Position numbers and translations under genes: made by a program
Notes under the pieces: generated by a model
The model's input: the letters and a program-made list of their open reading frames with translations, nothing else
The model's database searches: none
Told to the model about the DNA's origin: nothing
Source: Brevinema_A sp051649245
Lineage (GTDB): Bacteria; Spirochaetota; Brevinematia; Brevinematales; Brevinemataceae
Length of the DNA stretch: 23,507 nucleotides
Direction: 5' to 3'
NCBI GenBank assembly: GCA_051649245.1
Contig: JBOFGS010000023.1
Coordinates: 1-23,507 of the forward strand
Part shown: positions 22,639 to 23,507 of the stretch, piece by piece
Layout: every line of letters starts with the position of its first letter
How positions within the stretch are numbered: position 1 is the first letter of the stretch

Positions 22639-23507
22639 TTAAAGTCCTAATTCATCTAATAATTTAATATAGAGATGATAGAATTTTTTTTGTGAAAGTT
22701 CTTCGATTTTTTCATCAGGTAAAAATTCTAATAATTCATCAATTTCTTTCATCATAGAACGAAGTTCTTTATTTGAAAGAGAAATACTTTGTGAGGAATT
22801 TAATCCTATTGAATGAGTTAACTTGTCTGACAATAAGCTTGATGTAAAACCTAAAGAATTATTTGTATCGTTTTTCTCTAACTGAAAATCATGTGTTATT
22901 TTATCAATATTTGTTTTTAAATATTCTGGAGAAATAAGACCCTCTGATGATAAAAAATTAATATTGTTTTCTTTTTTAACTTTATCTTCAATTCGATCAT
23001 GCATTGTATCATTAGTAATGTTATTAGGAATAATGTCAGTATATGAGTTATTCAAATCTTCGGTTTCAGTATTAAACTCATCTAATTCATTTGAGTTATG
23101 AGGCATTACTTGATTAATAGTTTCAAGATCAATTCTTTCAAATTCCTTAGTCATTTCATTAATTTCTTGATCAAGTTCCGAAGTAAATTTATCTTGAGCA
23201 ACTAGATCAATAACAGACATTTCATGATCTAGCGTATGAGCTTCCATGGTGTTGTGTTGCAAGGTGTTTTCAGATTCTTCAAATTCTACAGGATCAGTTT
23301 GATGTTTGTGTTGATCGAGAGAAATTTCATGATCTAGCGTATGAGCTTCCATGGTGTTGTGTTGCAAGGTGTTTTCAGATTCTTCAAATTCTGCAGGATC
23401 AGTTTGATGTTTGTGTTGATCGAGAGAAATTTCATGATCTAGCGTATGAGCTTCCATGGTGTTGTGTTGCAAGGTGTTTTCAGATTCTTCAAATTCTGCA
23501 GGATCAG
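22639..23507 (-). CDS. Acidic protein with 35-residue tandem repeats, 3' part (gene start outside window)
   Basis: The frame is open to the window edge; the first in-frame start-like codon (TTG at 23472) lies inside a repeat without a ribosome site, so the real start is outside. At least 289 residues. The N-terminal visible part is a tandem repeat of 35 residues (AEFEESENTLQHNTMEAH, then TLDHEISLDQHKHQT), almost identical between copies, followed by a Glu/Asp/Asn-rich disordered stretch. The last 55 residues look folded and helical (SNKELRSMMKEIDELLEFLP, then a short helical end). No signal peptide can be judged. I do not recognise the family. The 48-aa ORF is its operon partner. Confidence 0.75.
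   Translation of the reverse strand, partial: DPAEFEESENTLQHNTMEAHTLDHEISLDQHKHQTDPAEFEESENTLQHNTMEAHTLDHEISLDQHKHQTDPVEFEESENTLQHNTMEAHTLDHEMSVIDLVAQDKFTSELDQEINEMTKEFERIDLETINQVMPHNSNELDEFNTETEDLNNSYTDIIPNNITNDTMHDRIEDKVKKENNINFLSSEGLISPEYLKTNIDKITHDFQLEKNDTNNSLGFTSSLLSDKLTHSIGLNSSQSISLSNKELRSMMKEIDELLEFLPDEKIEELSQKKFYHLYIKLLDELGL
23219..23507 (-). repeat. 105-bp in-frame tandem repeat, at least 2.75 copies
   Basis: The same 105-bp unit recurs at 105-bp offsets (for example GTTGTGTTGC at 23251, 23356 and 23461). I find one base difference between the two most complete copies (23288 A against 23393 G, Val/Ala). It ends sharply at 23219 and runs off the window edge. The near-identity points to recent or ongoing copy-number change; 105 is divisible by 3, so the frame is kept. 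Confidence 0.92.

Noticed and set aside
1..23507. CRISPR array, tRNA or rRNA genes, prophage
   Set aside because: No regularly spaced repeats with distinct spacers, no cloverleaf-like segments and no phage or integrase genes were seen; the 105-bp array is coding and has no spacers.

Overview
The window is 23.5 kb of A+T-rich bacterial chromosome (about one third G+C by eye). Genes are densely packed, with promoters and hairpin terminators of ordinary bacterial form. Gene content suggests a low-G+C diderm, most likely a spirochaete of the Brachyspira/Brevinema kind: an exported ankyrin-repeat protein, lipoprotein PstS pairs, an HD-GYP protein, and McsA/McsB-type proteins beside PBP2-RodA. This placement is inference from gene style; there is no rRNA or other phylogenetic marker. 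No tRNA, rRNA, CRISPR array, insertion sequence or phage gene was seen.

Layout, left to right. (1) 1-1169: 3' end of an unrecognised gene that starts outside the window, closed by a 33-bp perfect hairpin. (2) 1252-4226, plus strand: promoter, exported ankyrin-repeat protein, phoU (overlapping the ankyrin gene by 23 bp) and a GT-B glycosyltransferase. (3) 4266-9697, minus strand, converging on the previous operon through a shared hairpin: a pst phosphate-uptake operon in the order pstS-like, pstS, pstC, pstA, pstB. Its promoter is at consensus and carries repeated TTTATGA half-sites. PstC has an extra extracytoplasmic domain, and one PstS has an altered phosphate pocket. PhoU is thus separated from its transporter and transcribed towards it. 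(4) 9792-11024: an HD-GYP protein with the HD pair changed to YD. (5) 11193-12608: an orphan type III-like DNA adenine methyltransferase with a 30-bp perfect palindrome inside its coding region. (6) 12623-13708, minus strand: an exported HEAT-repeat protein. (7) 13837-17553: grpE-dnaK behind a textbook sigma-54 promoter, then dnaJ behind its own sigma-70 promoter; no CIRCE element was seen. (8) 17594-22438, minus strand: mcsA, a McsB homologue that has lost its catalytic motifs, mrdA (PBP2) and rodA, as one tight operon from a consensus promoter with an operator-like palindrome. (9) 22458-23507, minus strand: a 48-aa ORF preceded by the 3' part of an acidic protein with 105-bp tandem repeats, cut by the window edge.

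Three themes stand out: phosphate uptake and signalling (regions 2 and 3), protein folding under apparent sigma-54 control (region 7), and elongasome cell-wall synthesis coupled to a degenerate protein-arginine-kinase pair (region 8). The last two are the most unusual parts of the window.
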